A DNA stretch of 64,000 nucleotides. Source: Tyto alba (Eukaryota; Chordata; Aves; Strigiformes; Tytonidae). The notes under the pieces were generated by a model. It made no database searches. It saw nothing but the letters and a program-made list of their open reading frames with translations, and was not told where the DNA came from. Positions 1 to 12,300 of the stretch are shown one piece after another. Numbering within the stretch: position 1 is the first letter of the stretch; each line of letters starts with the position of its first letter. A program made the position numbers and the translations under genes. Where the stretch lies: assembly GCF_018691265.1 (NCBI RefSeq), contig NW_024881295.1:15402314-15466313 (forward strand), in the 5' to 3' direction.

Positions 1-3000
1 TTGGGGCATTTCACTGTTTCCTAGTCATGATACTGTACAAATTAACTTATTGTATCAGTATCAACAGCAAAGAAAATCCTGTGATGAATCTGCCTCTTTT
101 TTCCCCATGATAAACAAAGTGCTGCAGACATCAGACGTCAGTAAGAAACTGTCAGCGAAGAGATAATTTTAAAGGGTGTCTGAAAGAAAGAAAGCAGCAA
201 TGTGGTGTCTAGTCAAGGCGCGATAATTTAGTTAGAAAACAAACTGGATAGTGCTGATACTAGAGCATCGTAATAGCACGTAAGAATCTGGGCAAAAACG
301 GTAAAATGGGAACTCCAATGTCATTGCAGAGAATAGGGAGAACAGTAAACACACACAAGACATTCAAGTACGCTTGTACTAATGTCTGTCTATGAAAAAT
401 TAATGGTTCACCTCAGAAAAGCTACTCTAATGTTTTTTACTTCCATGTTACAATGAACCCTGGGTTAACTAAAAACTTGCTGATGTGTGTGTGCAGGGCT
501 ATCTCAGTCTGTATTTATTACGTTTGTTTTCTCACAAATCACAAAGATTTGTCTTGTGCTTTTTACATTTCTTTCCATGGTATGCAGCTCTCTTGCAGCA
601 CACCAGTTTACAAAACAAGCCTGACTGACATTTAGTTCATGTGAATGAAGCACAAAAATTAGTTTCCTATATAAAAAATCTGTCCTATGTGTCATGATTA
701 GAGAATACAAAGAGAAGGACTGAGTCACACTGTTCTTCTACTTCACTGTAGCTTCTCAGAATTCAGTGGGGTTGTTCCTGACTTTAAAAAGCAACAAAAT
801 CAGGCCTCTCTTTTATAGGAGGGTTTCCCAGGAAACTTTAGGAGTTAAGTTACTAAATGAATAGCTGTGTATCACAGTTAATTCATGCCTCCTTCCCTCC
901 CCATTTCTTTAACGAAAAAGGAGCATGAGTGGAAAGGCAGACAGGACTAATAAATCATGCATGGATGGGGGTGGGTCAGGATATCCAACTTCCCAGAATT
1001 TTTTCAATTCTAATTTTCATCTCATGCCTGTTTTACTTACATGGAAAACCATTCATTTAAATAATTTTATGCCTGACTTCCCTTGGTTTTTGATTCAGAA
1101 TTAGCCTATTCCTCTCTATTGCCATCAGATCTACCTGTCCACAGAAGAGCCTGGAAAAAGTGTTTTGCCAGTAATTCAGCATCTCCTTTTTCTACTACAA
1201 AAAAGACACTTTTCTGCTTCCCAGAGATATGAGGCACTATCCAACATTTAGCATTTTGGATAGGTCAAGTACTTGTTTAAACATTCAGTACTGCTGTCAT
1301 TATTCTTCCCTGCCAAAGTCTGCATCTGCAATATACCAAGTAAGTAACTGAGCCAAGGTCAGTTCAATGGATCTGTGAGAAAAAATCCTGGGCCATATGG
1401 TCCTGCACTTCTTAAGAGGGCATTTGCAGAAGTAGCATATATCTGGTAACAAACTGTCTACCTCTTGTGGGGGGGCAGGGGAGGAGGGTAATAATACCTA
1501 TAGGAAGATACCATAAAATGAGGCCCATGTTATCTGACCAAGTTCTCTTGACCTTCTAAAGACAGAAGTGCGCACAAACTTTAGACATGAAGAAGCCACT
1601 TTATCTGGTTGTCTGGGTTGCATCTAGCTTATGGGGGCAGTTGGGAGCAAACACAGGCCAAATCAGTTTTCCCAACTTCTGCAGCAACCCACACCTGGCT
1701 ACCACGTTTTTCCAGCCCCTTAGGTTACAGACATGTTCTGGTTACAGGACAAGCAGGAGTCCCCAGAGAAGATAATAGCTGGAAGCATCCTGACAGAACA
1801 ATTTTTGGCTCATGGCCTCCTCCCTGCATGCCCTGAATTACTTCTGGAAATGACAGATGCTGAGACTGCGGAAGCCCATCTGACCAACTCTACAGCAAAC
1901 CTGGAGCATACAGCGAAAAAGCTGCAGATCCATGGATTAATGAGGGACAATAAGCCAAACTTCTGTGGGAATCACTGGACCTTCCACATCCCCACTAAAT
2001 GTTCATATTGCCCACGGGTCCTGCCATGTGACAGGAGAAAGACCACATGAGGTTCTGCTCTTGTGTTCACAAAACCTGAGTACCTCAGTCAGCTAAAACA
2101 GTCTGGCTCCACTGTTGTGTGCAAGTTCAGGTTATAAAGCAATTTCTATTCAGCTCTAATTGCACAGATTCCACAGTGATATTTTTCATGTTGTTCTTCA
2201 TCAAGATGAACTCACTGGTTTTACTGTGTGCTTCATTTTGTTTTGGTTTTCAAACATGAGGAAAATATTTTCAACACTTTCGTGTTACACAAATGGAAAA
2301 CAAATCCCTCCACTCTTAAGGCATTTGAAGCACCCCTTTTCCTGTCAAAACTAGACACGGCTGATTGCTGAAACTTGAAATGGAGCATGAAAACATTCTT
2401 CCACAAGGACAAGAGCCTCCACTTGGCAAGAAAAACAGCAGGTTGTTCTCAAAAGTGATGAGCTTTGAAAAACCTACAGTCTGCATATACGAGAGAGGAA
2501 AATCTTGTTCCTGTGATAACCATGCCTACCGACAGCACTGGACAGTAATGTAGGTAAGGACAGGGATGGGCAGTTTTTCCATTTGTGGATGAGCTGTGTT
2601 TGGAGGCTGGCCATGGTGCCCTCCCTATTTAACTTCAGTTGCTTAACCCCTCATTACAAAGCCCATTCTTCCACGGAAGCAACTGAGAAGTTACGGTCTT
2701 TGTTGATGCTTTGGTACCTGCTCTTTTCACAGGGCTTGACCTGGAGAAAATCAAGCAAAATATTTTCCAGTCTGACATGAATCCATCTCTCCAGTCTATG
2801 ATCAAAAGCTTCCTTTTTACAAGTTCAAGAAAAGACACAGAAGACACTTATATGATTCTGCTTCCGCAGCAACCAGTCCTGACCTGTGCAAGGAAGTTGC
2901 AGTTTAATTAAACCAGTTCAAAAACTGATGCTGTTAAATTAATGCTAAGTCTGTGGGAGGATAGATGTTATTTTGCTGAAGAGTGTTTTCTGATGTTTTA

Positions 3001-5280
3001 ACCAAAGTGGTAAGGAACGAATTTAAGCTAAACCAATATATAACGTACTTCAACTGATATGTGTCCAAAAAAGGTATTTGCATCAATGTAATGAAACAGC
3101 GCAAGATTTGCATGTAGACAAGACTCAAAAGTAAATGTAACCATATTATACTTTGGGAATAACATGAACATGCCTTGTTTTGCCCTCATTGCTGTCAACA
3201 CCTCCTCCACTGCCTCCAGGGGTCTGCTCCCCACTGCCTGACAGTTTTATTAACTACCTCTTCCTGTCTGTCTTACCCTCAGGTACCCACTTGTTGGCAA
3301 GTTACACTTCTCTTTATCACCAAACCACCCCATTTGATGTTGCTCTCAAAACTGTAGCTTCCTGCAGTCCTGCTAAATTAAAACGTTCCTCTTCAGGATA
3401 GTTTCAAGCTGATAATCCACAGACTTTTCCCTATTTTGTCTAACAGTAATAGTTACTACAGCTTCAGAGCCAGACTGGCTGAGGTTCCCTCAGAAACCAA
3501 AACTTATCACTTCAGGCTTCTTGTGTGTCCAATTATGTGGAAATGTCAGGATGCGACTACTCCTCCTGGGAAGTCCATCTCTCTCCAAAGGGTGACATAC
3601 AATGACAAAGCAAAAGTACAAGAAAGGCCATAAAGCATTTCTAGCAGCTCTGCTTTCTTAGCTTGGCGTGATATCCCAGCACCTGTTCAATCAGCTTGAG
3701 CCCACTGGTTTACACTACCGAGTGGGGAAAGTGTTTGGGAAAAGGTCAGTTCTTACTCTTTTCGCTGTTCTTGGTTCCTTCCCCTAGATGCCACCACGCT
3801 CAGGCCAAGGCTGCGATACAGATCCTGAGGAATTTTGTCTCTCCCATTGTGCTTAAGCCACCACCACGGCTGCATCGTGAGCTGCAGGGCAGGAACAGAG
3901 GAGATCTCTGTGATGAAACACTGCAAAACGTACACAGTGTTGAAATCGTGACATCCAGCCAGTCTGAGGACATCAGGGCCAATATACAAAATAGGTTAGA
4001 CAGAGTTTGGTATTAGACTGGCTGAACAAAGAGAGAGCTGACACTGTTGGCAGACATGTTGACAAAAGGCTTGCTCTGATGCCATTGAATCAATGGCAAT
4101 TTCCCAATGGAAGTAGCCTCTGGCCGCAAATGTGTAGTTAACAACCCAGCTCTACAGCGCATATTGCTTCCTATGAGCTGGAGTCAGCCCACAATCCCCA
4201 TTGCTTGCTGCAGTCAAAAACAAGCTGGACGTGCTGAGCACACTGGAGTACTACCGCTCATCATAAATACAACCATTCTAAATTTTAGATAAGTCTTCCT
4301 GTTTCCCCTGGGGTATCCACCATGTTGTAAGTACATGCCCAGTTAACAGGATGGAGAAAATAGACTCAATTTACCCCCCGATGTATAACAATGCTTAAAA
4401 GTACAAGTTTTGGAACATCTTTGAGAGACAGTGGTGAGTTGAGGCAGGGAAATCAGCCTCGTACATTCCAGTGCAAAAGACAGCAGGGAATAGGAAATTC
4501 TTTTCTATGCCTTTAATTTAAGGATCAGACAATTCAGAAAGTCAGTATGTTATTGATAATTGCTAATTTCCTCTTCAAAACTCAGATTGTATCTTTTGAG
4601 TCCTTACCAGAAAACTTTCATGCCTCTTTATTTATTACAAATGTAAGCCACCTTCATTTTTTTTCTTCTTATCCTTTTTAGGAAAAGAGATGGAGGAAGA
4701 GAGATTTCCACCTTCTCATTATTACAAAATCTAAGGAATGCAATATGCAATTCAATCTGTTGACAGATTATTGAAGAGATTCAAAAGCAGTGACACATGC
4801 AAGTTTAAGTCTGCCCCCGTGTGTGCAAACATTAAAATACAGCCTCCCATCCATTGCTTCCCGTTCCATTTTTGTGCAAAAGGTTGTACTAGTTTATGAC
4901 ACTAATTATATATGACATACACGATGACAACATAACTACAGGACACCTTTTCCCTTCTATGCTCATATGTCTCTCTGCATTGTGAAATTCTCCCATGTGA
5001 AATGCATTGGCCACTAAAGAACAAGCCATAGGGATATATGTCCGTTGCCTGTACCGATAAAACAAGTAAAAGTGAAAGGAAAAAACAGGCAACTCTGGAA
5101 TTTTATCAGATATCCTGTTAAGATCGGGAAAAAATGGGTACTTAATTTTACTTCTCACCTTTGCCACTTATACCCTGTGTGGACTTCCCTGTTCTCTCTT
5201 ATACTTCCCTTCCCAGTCTGTGACGCATAGATACCATCATTTTCGGGAGCAGGGGTGAAAAGGAACCACTTCTTCCTCTG
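1..5280. other. Left flank, no recognised gene
   Basis: AT-rich DNA with only short open frames on both strands. None matches a protein family I recognise, and I see no AKR exon here. Two frames look slightly less random (1733-2050 and 3696-4016, both +) and are discussed as low-value findings. No CR1 tail or tRNA-like fold was noticed. Confidence 0.5.
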
Positions 5281-5784
5281 TAAACTCACACTGCGGTTTC
5301 TCTAGCCGTCTCACTTCATCAGCACACAGGGTGACGAGGCTTTGTCGAGCTCAGGCCACTGGCACCATGCTGGGGACACGCTGCTCCAGCCGAAGGGCTC
5401 AGCCCTTCCTCGGCCCGTGGCTCGCTGCCCGCAGCCCCACGGCCAGCGGCGAGGGAGCAGCTCCGTGAGCTGAGAGCGAGGCGGCTCTGTCTCATGTTTA
5501 TCGACTTGTTTTGGGACAGCCCCTGGCTTTACCGACGACAAATCATGGGCCAACGCGCCACTGAACGAAACAGGCTCTCCATCAGGTAACCAAGCAGGGT
5601 GAACTGCAACAGGGTGTTGCAACACCCCAGCGCAGATCACGAGCGAGAGGGGTTACGAACACCCCGTGGCACAGGGACAGGGCGCTGCAGGAGCTGAGCC
5701 CTGCACAAACACACACACAAGCTGGATCGGGGCACGGCTGCCCTCAGCCCTTATCTTCTGATAAGGAACTTCATCAGGAAGAAA

Positions 5785-5805
5785 GGGGGGGGGGGGGGGG
5801 GGGGG
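5785..5805 (+). repeat. G21 homopolymer
   Basis: Uninterrupted run of 21 G about 520 bp upstream of the gene A start codon, inside the CpG island. It is able to form a G-quadruplex and is prone to assembly and replication length errors. Confidence 0.95.
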
Positions 5806-6076
5806 CGGGAAATGGCGCGGGGGGTGTTATCACCTCTGCGATTTTTAACCGACTTCAGCTCCCCCAGCAGCCGAGCCTCGGCGCAAGGCCCGCCTGGCCT
5901 GGCCTGGCCTGGCGGGACCGGTGTGAGGCCCTCTGGGCCCAACACAGCCGGGCTCTGCCGTGGGCCCCGGCGAGCGGCTCCTCCGGCCGCGGCCGCCCGC
6001 GCAACTCCTGGGGAAACACTAAACCGGCCCGAGGCCGGAGCGGGCGCCGGGGGCGGCCTAGGGGCGCTGCCGAACA

Positions 6077-6093
6077 CCCCCCCCCCCCCCCCC
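6077..6093 (+). repeat. C17 homopolymer
   Basis: Uninterrupted run of 17 C about 230 bp upstream of the gene A start codon. With the G21 run about 270 bp to its left it forms a complementary pair inside the promoter. Confidence 0.95.
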
Positions 6094-6324
6094 GCGCTAG
6101 TTCCCGCCGTCCCTTACCATAGCAACCGGACAGGACGCCCCTCCATTGGTTGCCCCGCTTTGCTGCTGATTGGGCGGCGCTGCCATCGGGGCCGGACATT
6201 GAGCGATGATTGGCTGCTAAGGAGGGGAAGGCCGAGCGCTACCAACCGCCGGGGTGGGCTTGGGGGGGGTGGGTTACCACCCCCGGGAAGGGCCGTACCG
6301 GGCGGCGCGTTCCCCGGTGGGGCC

Positions 6325-6390
6325 ATGGCGAGGTGCGTGCGGTTGGGTGCCGCCGCCACGGTGCCCCTGCTGGGGCTGGGCACATGGAAG
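6325..6390 (+). CDS. AKR1B: Gene A exon 1
   Basis: Codes residues 1-22, ending GLGTWK with the Trp20-equivalent. Donor gtaacc, phase 0. The start codon lies in GGCCATGGC. Confidence 0.9.
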
Positions 6391-9300
6391 GTAACCGCGG
6401 CGAGACCCTCATGCAGCAGAGCTCGGGGTGGTTACTGGGGGGCCTCAGCTGTGCAAAGGCTCCCTAGAGCCCTGCCCGGGCACGGAGGAGCGGCGGGAGG
6501 CCGGCTTTCGGCTCCCGGGCCTGTGCTTGAGGTCTACAGACCCAAGAAAGCTTTATGGAGGAGCTCCTCTTAAAGCCCTTCCGCGTGTTTACCTACCCTC
6601 TAGCTACCTAAGGGGCAGCATGTGAGAATCGCAAGTCAAGAGCTCTGTCCCTTTCCCTTCCAGTCCCCCCCCGGGCAGGTGGGAGCTGCAGTGATGGCTG
6701 CCATCGACGCTGGGTACCGCCACTTCGACTGTGCCTACGTGTACCAGAACGAGAAGGAAGTTGGGGAGGGGATCCAGGCGAAAATCAAGGAAGGTGTTGT
6801 GAAACGAGATGACCTCTTTGTTGTCAGTAAGGTATGGACCACATGGTCTTCAGTCATGGACAAGACTGGCTTTACCTGTGATATTTTTACAGTAGGAAAC
6901 TAAAGTAGTTTAATGCAGTAGCATTGGAGAAGCTCATAATGTAAATGAGATTGCTCCTGGTACTACTTTCTTGTTTTCACTTCATCATTACAGTGATGGT
7001 GTTTGATTCTTTCCTGTTCACTGATAATAATTTTTATTGTTGTAGCCCCTGGACAGGAAGAGTGAGTTACTTGAGCTTTGAGCAGGGAGAATAATCACCC
7101 TTCTCCTGATGGTCTGTCGGGAGCTTTCTTCCCCAGTCAATCCAAGAACACTGATGGAGATCAGGCTCTGATTTCCGCCCTCCACCCCCCCCAAAACCTA
7201 CAGAAAGCTTGAGCACCACAGCCCTGCTGTGGTGTGTCACTCTGTTGAGAAGACCCAGAAGTGCTGTGGGATGGATGAGGAGAGGCCATCTGCAGACCAA
7301 CTGGTGCAGAAGAAGGGACGCAGGGAAACTTAGAGCGTGCCAGGTAGCACCGAGCAAGGTAGAAACCCGTGATGCAGGGGTCTGAGACCACTCTGTGTCA
7401 GGGACTGATACAGAGGCAGAACCAGTTTGGTAATGGCACCTCACTGGCTGCTAAAGCCAGCAGAGGAGAAAAGCCTGGCAGTGCCTGGTGCTTGTTCCAG
7501 CGGCCGGGCTCACAGTCCTGCTAAAGGGGTGTCTGCCGTGTGAGGAAGATGAGGTTCTGAGCACCCTGGGACTGCGTAATCTGCTTAGCATGTGTCCCAA
7601 GGAAGGTGGGATTGGTGGGTCCCCTTTCTCTTGCTTACTAAGAAAAACTGACTACTTAGCTGGGTTCTGAAGTTGCTTCTTGGTAAAGGTTGGTGCCAAC
7701 CACTTGGTGGCTTTTTTGTATTAGGCAAAACCAAGAAGGTTTTGCCTGCCACATTCAATGCAGGAGTTTTATGCATGGTCATGAATGATAGATCTGTGTC
7801 TTCATTTAAAAGCTACCTATTGCAAAGGCAGACCATGTGTAAGAAGGGGGAGCACAAATAACGTTTTAAGTAATGGAACAAGAGGACTTTGTTATGATAC
7901 TGCTCAAATACCTGTGCTGCCAATGCACACACTGAATTCAGTGTCACAGGCCAGTCCCATCACAGAGCAAGCCCCATTTGAAGAGCACTAGGATGGCCTC
8001 ATCACCTTCCAAAGGAGATGGAGCATTTCTGTCCTGTGTAGGAAACCAGCCGAGAGCTTTAACCCAGGAGGTCACAGTGTGCCTTGGCTTTTTGTCTCTA
8101 GCTATGGTGCACATTTCATGAAAAGCCTCTGGTGAAGGGAGCCTGCCAGAAGACTCTTGCTGCCCTGAAACTGGATTACCTGGATCTCTACCTTGTGCAC
8201 TGGCCTTTTGGTTTTAAGGTACAGTAACAGCAATGCCCCTGGTTTTGTTTCTTGTGACTACCACTTTCGGGGAGCCATATGGCTTTACAGCCCAACAATT
8301 GCTCAGGATGAGAAAGACAGTAACATGTCTGTTGTGTGTGCCAGCACTGCTCTGCTGCTCAGCTTTACTCTGGCCACGTGAGCCAGGCTCTTGATCTCTG
8401 CTTCTGAGACTAGTGTTTGCATGCTCCCTCGATCCTGGGAATGAAGGTCTGAAAACTAGGGGCAGGTCTCCCAACTGCTAGCAGAAGATAGGCTGCTCTC
8501 CATTTCTCCTATGAATCAGTGTATGCTCATCTCAGAATTACGCCTTGTGGGACGGAGAGCTGTGCTTTGCTGCCTGTCAGATATTTTCCCCTCTGTGTTA
8601 CAGAATCACAGAACAAGAGAAAATATTTCTGCTTTCTATTTCTCTAATCACCAAGTCCTTAATATAGTACAGATTGAGCTAACCTTGCTTGTAGGAGCCT
8701 CAGGGCTGTTCCACTGAGACAGGAATTCAAAAAGTGAAACTTCTTGGGGGCTTAAACTCTTTCACAGATCAGTGGAGTAGTTCATGTCTCAGTTTGACTA
8801 TTTCTAGCCATAGCCTTTCTGTCCTGCTACAGCCTGATCAGTCTCCATCCTACCTGTTGCTTTTGAGATGCTCATCTTATTTCATACTCTGTTTTAGCCA
8901 TGGAAATTAAGTTGTCATATGGTGAGAGTAGCAAATAGCTGTTACATGCAGTTCAGACTTGGTGTCTTTTCATAACTTGTATACAAAGGGTCTTCTGATT
9001 TTCCTAGCATTAATGGCTTTGTCATGGAAGAACTGTCACTGCACATAATACCTCTCTTCAGCAGATCTGGTGTTGCGTAGACTAAAGCTACATGTTGCCA
9101 GTACCCAACTAGGTCCCCCAATGCCCTTCTGGAAGAAGAACAAAACAGTTCTTCCTAAGTGGGCAGAAAATAACAATACATGTATGAGACTGGAGGCTAT
9201 AGTTCTGAGTGGTTTGATTCCCTGTAAGTGTTTGGGTGAGTTATCACTTTGAGGGGTCCAGCAGAAACAACTAACTTTATGGGAGTGGTCACTGGCAAAA

Positions 9301-12300
9301 ATGCCTTAAATTCCTCCCGTTCCTCAGGAAGGAATGACTGAATGTAGACAAGTATTAGTGTTCTTGCCTGCACTAGAAGTTTAAGCTGTTGTGGTTGTGA
9401 GCTCTCATGATATTGAGCGAACTTCTCAACAGATTTTTTCAAGCATTTTCTTTGTCACTGACAGGCAGGAGAGGAGCTGTTTCCCACAGATGACAAAGGC
9501 ATGTCAATACCCAGCAACACAGATATTCTACATACATGGGAGGTAAGTTCAGCCACAGTGGAAGAGTCATGTCTTCTGTCCTCCACAGTGGCATTTGCTT
9601 CAGCAGTCACAGAATGGCTCATGCATGTATGCAGAATTAGTTGGAAAGAATTCACAAAAGTATGTGGTAGCTTTTCAAAATGTGCATGCTTAGTCAAGCT
9701 ATTATTCCTGTTCACTGTGGAATTAGCATCTCAAGTCACTGAGTACACAGTCACTTTCAGTGGAGCTGCAGACCAGACTGAAGTTAGAAAAAGTTATTTG
9801 CTTAACCATAACTATATGATTTTTCTTCACCACAATTCTCATGCAGTTCTTGAACTGCTCAAACAGATTTTGCAGAAATAGACACTTATCTTGTGATCCT
9901 GTCCTTCTCCTAGGGCTTAGCCCTCCAGTGCTGTGACAACAGTAGATTTAGTCCTCTTTTCTTTGTGTAACTTAGTGAATTTCACAGTCTCAACAATTAT
10001 TTTGGGCTTTGGTGTGACAGAAGACATGGCACAGATACTACCAGTATCCACTTTTTCCCTTGAGGACAAATCCAAATGGTTATTTTATGCTTTCCATGAA
10101 GGGAAACAAGCCATACCAGGAAAAACATATTCAGGTCATGTCTTGTACACTGCATGCTGACCTTGCTTCAATTTGTGTTAGGCCATGGAAGAGCTGGTGG
10201 ATGCTGGTCTGGTAAAAGCCATTGGAATCTCCAACTTTAACCGTGAGCAGACTGAAAGAATCTTGAACAAGCCAGGACTGAAGCATAAGCCTGCAAATAA
10301 CCAGGTGAGCTGCAAAGTGACTGCAGGTGAATAGTTTTCAGGGATTATAAAGATCTGATTACAGTTGAATGAGGAGATGGAAAAAGGGAGAACAAAATAG
10401 ACACAGCATGTACTCTTAAGTTCTGCTCTGTGGATATTTCTTGGTACAAAAAGGACCAGAGTATTTCCTTTTTGTCTCACCTTGTTGAAGTACTTTTTAC
10501 AAGTTCTGGAGTATTTTGCTATGAAGCATCCTCTCTGGAGGGATAAAGAATCCAGACACGGGCTACATTCTGACTGTAACCAATGCCTTTTATAAACCCT
10601 ATCAGAACAAAATCCAAAAAGCACATGAGTACTTAATATAGAAGTTGGTGCCCTATAGAATTATAGTCTTGTATTGTATCACAGACCACATGCAGAGTAG
10701 GATGAAGGCAGCCTGTGATTAGGAAATTAGGATTCAGAAAAATCTCTGGAACATGCGAACACTGTAGTAGTTCTACAACTGTCCATCTCTGCTCCTGTGC
10801 TGGCAGATCGAGTGTCACCCATACCTCACCCAGGAGAAGCTTATCAACTATTGCCAATCCAAAGGGATCACTGTGACAGCATACTGTCCCCTTGGACGGC
10901 CTGACAGGTAATTTCCAAGTGGGTTAGTGTGGTTTAAGTTTGAAACATTCAGACTAATTGAATGAGTAATGGTGCAGGTGTGTATACATTTTTTTTTTTG
11001 TTTAATTACTCATGCTAGGTAGAATTTTTCGGGAGCGATTCTTCGCCATTTCTTCCTTTTTTTTCCTCTCTGTAGGGCTAAGCCAGAGGAACCTTCCCTT
11101 CTGGATGATCCCAAGATCAAAGAGATTGCAGCCAAGCACAACAAAACCCCAGCACAGGTAGGTAGGTGCCAGATAGTGGGTACTTCTTCCTGTAACACAA
11201 CCTTTAAGGAAACTATGTCTGAAGAGAGGACACAGCCTCTGTCAGTGTTCCCTGTGAACTGTGGTGCTCTTTTGTGGTGTTAACAAGCAGTGCAGGTTGC
11301 CTACTCTGTGGCCTATAATATATGCTGCTACTATCTCTTTGGCCCTCAGCCAGGAAAAGATTCTTGATCCATCTTCAGATGTCACTTCTCCTCTCAAGTC
11401 CTCTTGCAGAGAATGAAAGCCTTGCTGCTAAAAGCCCAGGTGGGAAGAAAAGGAATTCATTGTCCCAACACTGAACAGAAAGGAGGCCTTCCATGTGGGC
11501 CTCCACCACTTCCCTCTTTGCTCACTAGGAAGTGCTACCTAGACCACAGGGATGGGAATGATTTGAAATGCAGCTCTGCAGAAGCAGGTATAGCTTAGGG
11601 AAAGTGGCTGTTGGTACAGGCTCCGCTTTTTCAGAGCAGGAGACATTCTCTCTCTGACTCAGTGGTCTGCTCCTGCAGGTTCTCCTTCGCTTCCAGATCC
11701 AGAGAAATGTGATTGCAATTCCCAAGTCTGTCACACCACAGCGCATTGTGGAGAACTTCAAGGTGAGTGATTACAAGTGAACTGGGTGCTGCCTTTCAAG
11801 GACAGCGTGCCTCCCCATGCAGAGCAAGCTGCGATCCTTTCTCACCCTTCCCAGGTCCTACCCAGGCAAGAGGACTGAGCTTTTTCTTTCTGTCTGGAAG
11901 CTAGGGCTACAGTGAAAACTACAGCTGGAGAAAAGATGGACAGAGCTCTTGGAGACAGTACGCTGATAACCTTATCAGTCACCTCAGATAGTGTCTCCCA
12001 TTCTTTGACTTGTGGATGAAGTGGAAGGCATGTTGCAGACGGGGTGACACACTTCACCCATAAGAGAGAAGTAGCAGTATGTTTATTGATATAAAACAGC
12101 AATTTAACAAAGTTTGATAGTAAATGCAGCCATGGTTTAACAAGATTTTGATGGCAAGGTTCACTTGCTATTTACTGCATAGAGGGCAGGGTCAGACAAA
12201 ACTGTCAGGGAGACCCTCCAGTTGAGTCATAAAGTTCAGAATGGACCTCCTTGCTTTCTGAACTCCTTCTCTGCCAATAGTCTCAAAAATCCAAAGATAC

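Larger units (their letters stand above)
5740..6324 (+). promoter_or_regulatory. CpG-island promoter of AKR1B gene A
   Basis: GC-rich, CpG-dense stretch ending at the gene A start codon and continuing past exon 1 to about 6500. No TATA box was seen near the start. Three CCAAT-type elements lie close together on either strand (ATTGG at about 6144, 6168 and 6208), which fits a TATA-less promoter. The more distal part, 5300-5480, resembles the distal sequence upstream of copies B (about 19500-19640) and C (about 31340-31450). The transcription start is inferred, not seen. Confidence 0.7.

Noticed and set aside
5332..5340. Antioxidant response element core (TGACnnnGC) upstream of gene A
   Set aside because: AKR1B10-type genes can be NRF2 targets, but this six-fixed-base core occurs by chance many times in 64 kb and the match is not kept in the upstream regions of B or C.
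5812..6324. In-frame 171-codon N-terminal extension of gene A
   Set aside because: The frame is open only because the CpG island is GC-rich. The residues are Pro/Gly/Ala/Arg low complexity that runs through the C17 tract, and genes C and D both start at the position matching 6325.
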